From: Streptomyces luteolifulvus
Lineage (GTDB): Bacteria > Actinomycetota > Actinomycetes > Streptomycetales > Streptomycetaceae
Direction: 5' to 3'
Assembly (NCBI RefSeq): GCF_008806595.1
Contig: NZ_VZRB01000025.1
Location: 1 to 64,000 of the forward strand
Length of the DNA stretch: 64,000 nucleotides
Shown: piece after piece, positions 61,144 through 64,000 of the stretch
Layout of the letters: every line of letters begins with the position of its first letter
How positions within the stretch are numbered: position 1 is the first letter of the stretch
Position numbers and translations under genes: made by a program
The notes under the pieces: generated by a model
What the model was told of the DNA's origin: nothing
The model's database searches: none
Seen by the model: only the letters and a program-made list of their open reading frames with translations

Positions 61144-61473
61144 ATGGCGTACGACGAAGGACTGGCCGGACGGATCCGGGATCACCTGAGCGCGCACCCC
61201 GGCGTCACCGAGAAGCGCATGTTCGGGGGCGTCGCCTTCCTCCACTCCGGCAACATGGCCGTCGGTGTGACCGGCGACGACCTGATGGTCCGGGTCGGGC
61301 CCGACAACACGGAAGCGGCGCTGGCCCGCCCGGGCACCCGGCTGTTCGACATGACCGGCCGCCCGATGCGCGGCTGGATCCTCGTCGCGGGGACCGCGCT
61401 CACCGAGGACGACACGCTCGCGCAGTGGATCGACGACGGGTACGCCTTCGCGGGGACCCTGCCGCCCAAGTGA
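61144..61473 (+). CDS. TfoX/Sxy N-terminal-domain protein
   Basis: 109 residues, a single TfoX N-terminal domain: GVTEKRMFGGVAFLHSGNMA, then VGVTGDDLMVRVGP and MTGRPMRGWILVA. In gammaproteobacteria TfoX/Sxy controls competence, but stand-alone domains in Streptomyces have no known role. It diverges from the DUF2071 gene. Confidence 0.85.
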   Translation: MAYDEGLAGRIRDHLSAHPGVTEKRMFGGVAFLHSGNMAVGVTGDDLMVRVGPDNTEAALARPGTRLFDMTGRPMRGWILVAGTALTEDDTLAQWIDDGYAFAGTLPPK

Positions 61474-61509
61474 GGGGACATCGCCCCTTGCCTGTTCACG
61501 CCGCGAAGT

Positions 61510-61525
61510 CTAAGCTACCGCTTAG
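61510..61525. promoter_or_regulatory. Operator-like palindrome upstream of enoyl-CoA hydratase gene
   Basis: CTAAGC and GCTTAG flank TACC. The palindrome lies 53 bp before the GTG at 61578 and looks like a TetR- or MarR-type operator of fatty acid degradation genes. No regulator gene is adjacent in the window. Confidence 0.5.
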
Positions 61526-61577
61526 TAGCCAGTGACTTCCCCTTCCTCTCCCCTCCCCCAGCTCCGAAGGAGCCGCC

Positions 61578-62249
61578 GTGCCCACGCTCGACCGTCAGGA
61601 CAGCGTCTTCGTCCTCGATCTCGGAGACGGCGAGAACCGCTTCCACCCCGACTGGATCAGCTCCGTCGACGCCGCGCTGGACGAGGTGGAGAAGGCAGAA
61701 GGACCGCGCGCCCTGGTGACCGCCGCCACGGGGAAGATCTACTCCAACGGCCTCGACCTGGACTGGCTGTTCGCCCACGCCGACCAGTACCAGGAGTACG
61801 TCGTCTCCGTGCACGCCCTCTTCGCGAGGATGCTGCGGCTGCCCGTGATCACCGTGGCCGCGCTGCAGGGGCACACGTTCGCCGCCGGCGCGATGTTCTC
61901 CCTGGCGCACGACTTCCGGGTGATGCGCGCCGACCGCGGTTTCTGGTGCCTGCCCGAGGCGGACATCAACATCCCCTTCACTCCGGCCATGTCCGCGCTG
62001 ATCCAGGCCCGGCTGACCCCGCAGACCGCGCACGAGGCCATGGTCACCGCCCGGCGCTACGGCGGCCACGACGCTCTCGCGGCGGGCATCGTCGACCACG
62101 CGGTGGACGAGGCGGCCGTCCGCACCACCGCACTCGAGATCGCAACTGCCCTGGTGGCAAAGGCGGGCGACACGCTCGGCACCATCAAGACCCGCATGTA
62201 CGCCCCCGCCTTGACCACCCTGCGCGAGACGACCGATCCGCTCGGCTGA
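61578..62249 (+). CDS. Enoyl-CoA hydratase/isomerase family protein
   Basis: 223 residues from GTG 61578 (GAAGGAG upstream). Crotonase fold: KIYSNGLDLDWL forms the first oxyanion-hole loop and LQGHTFAAGAMFSLAHDFRVM the second. Catalytic glutamates of true hydratases are not obvious; CLPEADINIPFTPAM is like delta-3,delta-2-enoyl-CoA isomerases, which use a single acid. It is probably involved in unsaturated fatty acid beta-oxidation. Confidence 0.88.
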   Translation: MPTLDRQDSVFVLDLGDGENRFHPDWISSVDAALDEVEKAEGPRALVTAATGKIYSNGLDLDWLFAHADQYQEYVVSVHALFARMLRLPVITVAALQGHTFAAGAMFSLAHDFRVMRADRGFWCLPEADINIPFTPAMSALIQARLTPQTAHEAMVTARRYGGHDALAAGIVDHAVDEAAVRTTALEIATALVAKAGDTLGTIKTRMYAPALTTLRETTDPLG

Positions 62250-62456
62250 CAAGCCGTCAACCGGTGGGGCGAGGAAAGAGCGGGCGGCGAGCACCATGTC
62301 GAGTCGCCCCGCCGCCGCCTCGTCGTCCTGCCGTTCCGCTCGGGCCAGCTCCTTGGGCCGGGCGGTCTCCAGCATCGGCGTCATGATCACGTATGCGCCG
62401 GGCGAGCATGCGCTTTTCCCGTCGCTGACCTGCTGGACCTCGGAGGGCTGCAGGGC

Positions 62457-62681
62457 TCAGGCTTCGTCCGTCCCGTCGTCGGGCACCCAGCGCAGTACGT
62501 CGCCGGGCTGACAGCCGAGGGTGCGGCAGATCGCGTCGAGCGTCGTGAACCGCACCGCTTTCGCGCGACCGTTCTTCAGTACGGCGATATTGGCGGGCGT
62601 GATACCGACAGCGTCGGCGAACTCGCCCACGGACAAGCCCCGTCCGGCCAGGTGGACGTCGAGGTCCACGATGATCGCCAT
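62457..62681 (-). CDS. Xre/Cro-type helix-turn-helix regulator
   Basis: 74 residues, a lone HTH_3 domain of the YozG type: MAIIVDLDVHLAGRGLSVGE, then FADAVGITPANIAVLKNGRA and FTTLDAICRTLGCQPGDVL. Its ATG at 62681 overlaps the TGA of the DUF2975 gene (TGATG). Such pairs of DUF2975 membrane protein and Xre regulator are common; the membrane protein may control the regulator. A palindrome upstream of the pair is the likely binding site. Confidence 0.88.
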   Translation of the reverse strand: MAIIVDLDVHLAGRGLSVGEFADAVGITPANIAVLKNGRAKAVRFTTLDAICRTLGCQPGDVLRWVPDDGTDEA

Positions 62682-63178
62682 CAGACCACCTCGGCCATCT
62701 CGGTCTGCAGATCCGTCGCCTTCCGCAGCAGGCTTCGCATGACGACGACGAGCATCGCGAACGACGCCCCCACGCCGACGCTCGCGGCCGCCGCGAACAG
62801 CGCGCTGATGAGATCCATACCGTCGCCGGGCGAGGGGATGTCGGCCAGGGCCAGATGCCCCGTGACGCCGAGGGCCAGCAGCGTAGCCACGACCGAGGCC
62901 CCGATGATGATGTCGACCCACCGGAACGCCCGCGGTGTGAAGATCGCATCCCGCTGGACCATGGTGAGCAGCATCCACACCGCGACCAGCGCGACCTGGA
63001 CGCAGACGACACCGACGATCGCGACCGTCACATAGGGCGCGGCGAACGGGGCGTACGGCGGGAAGCGGTCGACCTCGTCCGCCGCAGTCGTCGGTATGAC
63101 CACGATCTGGCCGAAGAGACCGAACAGGAACGCTGCGACGATGCCGACCCGGAGCGCGGTGATGAAAGCCTGATGCAT
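62681..63178 (-). CDS. DUF2975 membrane protein
   Basis: 165 residues with four membrane helices: ALRVGIVAAFLFGLFGQIVV, VTVAIVGVVCVQVALVAVWML, DIIIGASVVATLLALGVTGH and SVGVGASFAMLVVVMRSLL. It pairs with the Xre regulator that follows. Its promoter region has a long A/T-rich palindrome. Function is unknown, possibly sensing membrane state. Confidence 0.85.
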   Translation of the reverse strand: MHQAFITALRVGIVAAFLFGLFGQIVVIPTTAADEVDRFPPYAPFAAPYVTVAIVGVVCVQVALVAVWMLLTMVQRDAIFTPRAFRWVDIIIGASVVATLLALGVTGHLALADIPSPGDGMDLISALFAAAASVGVGASFAMLVVVMRSLLRKATDLQTEMAEVV

Positions 63179-63188
63179 ATATCGATTG

Positions 63189-63217
63189 TCGATTGATTTC
63201 GATCGAAAATCAATCGA
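63189..63217. promoter_or_regulatory. 29-bp palindromic operator
   Basis: TCGATTGATTT (63189-63199) and AAATCAATCGA (63207-63217) are perfect 11-bp arms around CGATCGA. The site lies 10 bp upstream of the DUF2975 start and 60 bp upstream of the argG-like start. It is strikingly A/T-rich, and is most likely bound by the Xre regulator. Confidence 0.75.
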
Positions 63218-63275
63218 TCCGAGGAGACACGACGGGAGCGTTGCATGGTCATGCGAAATCCTGCATACTCTTCCC

Positions 63276-64000
63276 ATGTCCAAGGTCCTCACCTCCCTTC
63301 CCGTCGGCGAGCGCGTCGGCATCGCCTTCTCGGGCGGCCTCGACACCTCGGTCGCGGTCGCGTGGATGCGCGACAAGGGCGCCGTCCCGTGCACCTACAC
63401 CGCCGACATCGGCCAGTACGACGAGCCCGACATCGCCTCCGTGCCCGGTCGCGCCAAGACCTACGGTGCCGAGATCGCGCGCCTCGTCGACTGCCGTGCG
63501 GCGCTGGTCGAGGAGGGCCTGGCGGCGCTCACCTGCGGGGCGTTCCACATCCGTTCGGGCGGTCGCGCCTATTTCAACACCACGCCGCTCGGCCGCGCCG
63601 TCACCGGCACGCTCCTGGTCCGGGCGATGCTCGAGGACGACGTACAGATCTGGGGCGACGGCTCGACCTTCAAGGGCAACGACATCGAGCGGTTCTACCG
63701 GTACGGCCTGCTCGCCAACCCGCACCTGCGGATCTACAAACCCTGGCTGGACGCGGACTTCGTGACCGAGCTCGGCGGCCGCAAGGAGATGTCGGAGTGG
63801 CTGCTCGCCCACGGTCTCCCCTACCGCGACAGCACGGAGAAGGCGTACTCCACCGACGCCAACATCTGGGGCGCCACCCACGAGGCCAAGACCCTGGAGC
63901 ACCTGGACACCGGCGTGGAGACCGTGCAGCCCATCATGGGCGTGCGGTTCTGGGACCCCTCGGTCGAGATCGCCGCCGAGGACGTGACGGTCGGCTTCGA
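63276..64000 (+). CDS. argG: Argininosuccinate synthase, E. coli type (3' end outside window)
   Basis: The first 241 residues from ATG 63276 are visible. The ATP pyrophosphatase P-loop is AFSGGLDTSVAVAWM. AFHIRSGGRAYFNTTPLGRAV and WGDGSTFKGNDIERFYRYGL are hallmarks of the long E. coli-type ArgG (about 450 residues), not the ~400-residue type usual for arginine synthesis in Streptomyces. It joins citrulline and aspartate. It may be an extra copy. Partial because the window ends. Confidence 0.93.
   Translation, partial: MSKVLTSLPVGERVGIAFSGGLDTSVAVAWMRDKGAVPCTYTADIGQYDEPDIASVPGRAKTYGAEIARLVDCRAALVEEGLAALTCGAFHIRSGGRAYFNTTPLGRAVTGTLLVRAMLEDDVQIWGDGSTFKGNDIERFYRYGLLANPHLRIYKPWLDADFVTELGGRKEMSEWLLAHGLPYRDSTEKAYSTDANIWGATHEAKTLEHLDTGVETVQPIMGVRFWDPSVEIAAEDVTVGF

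Noticed and set aside
62250..62456. Small minus-strand gene between the enoyl-CoA hydratase and Xre genes
   Set aside because: The frame starting near 62390 continues only as the shadow of the hydratase gene and has no recognisable family.
63241..63275. ARG box upstream of argG
   Set aside because: GCAT-containing segments (GCATGG, TGCATA) are present, but the two half-sites do not line up as an ArgR palindrome.

Overview
The window is high-GC actinobacterial chromosome, almost certainly Streptomyces. Pointers are the GC-saturated third codon positions, many ATGA/GTGA stop-start overlaps, a SARP regulator with two TTA (bldA-type) codons, a type II polyketide cluster, a narGHJI operon, and short GGGACC/GGCCC palindromes resembling DosR/OsdR boxes. 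No rRNA, tRNA or CRISPR array was seen. The sequence opens inside an insertion sequence and ends inside an argG-like gene.

Region 1 (1-13.3 kb) is an accessory island. It starts with the 5' end of an IS3-type transposase abutting a truncated VOC/glyoxalase-like gene, then a deletion-riddled IS5-type transposase. A 962-residue membrane protein follows, with a cytoplasmic NTPase-like half and an extracellular type 1 periplasmic-binding (receptor) half. Four minus-strand genes come next: SbnA-like and SbnB-like enzymes (2,3-diaminopropionate synthesis), a carbamoyltransferase whose amino-substrate motifs differ from ornithine carbamoyltransferase, and an NPPY methyltransferase. Together they look like a route to a beta-ureidoalanine-type amino acid. 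A two-gene operon then encodes a serine hydrolase and a caspase-NTPase-WD40 protein with 12 WD40 repeats, some near-identical in DNA. It has the look of a conflict or programmed-death system.

Region 2 (13.3-38.7 kb) is a hypoxia, denitrification and metal-cofactor island. On the minus strand are an Acg-type nitroreductase, a CopD-like membrane protein, a large membrane-cupredoxin-NirK fusion, a radical SAM protein, a small membrane protein and a hemerythrin-DUF2249 protein. Diverging on the plus strand is narG-narH-narJ-narI-VKOR-DUF6457. Then come a degenerate amidotransferase-methyltransferase fusion, a stand-alone SUOX-type molybdopterin domain, feoA-feoB-nifU-like genes behind an iron box, cysE-cysK, a methyltransferase-cupin pair and an Rv1733c-like membrane protein. 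GGGACC-type palindromes, several in pairs about 21-22 bp apart, sit upstream of many of these units and suggest one hypoxia regulon.

Region 3 (38.8-41.4 kb) holds an SDR oxidoreductase, a coiled-coil protein and a lipoprotein. Region 4 (41.4-54.9 kb) is a compact type II PKS cluster: TetR and a divergent MMPL exporter with an operator between them, KAS III, ketoreductase, SARP regulator, and a minus-strand operon of TcmI-type cyclase, cupin, KS-alpha, chain-length factor, ACP, an SRPBCC-ABM fusion and an ABM monooxygenase. A divergent O-methyltransferase is separated from it by a 12-bp periodic repeat. Strong hairpins bound the transcription units.

Region 5 (55-64 kb) is mostly housekeeping: a small unrecognised gene, a YihY/BrkB membrane protein, a UvrA-like double ATPase that may give resistance to a DNA-binding product, DUF2071, TfoX-like and enoyl-CoA hydratase genes, a DUF2975/Xre pair with a palindromic operator, and the start of an E. 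coli-type argininosuccinate synthase.
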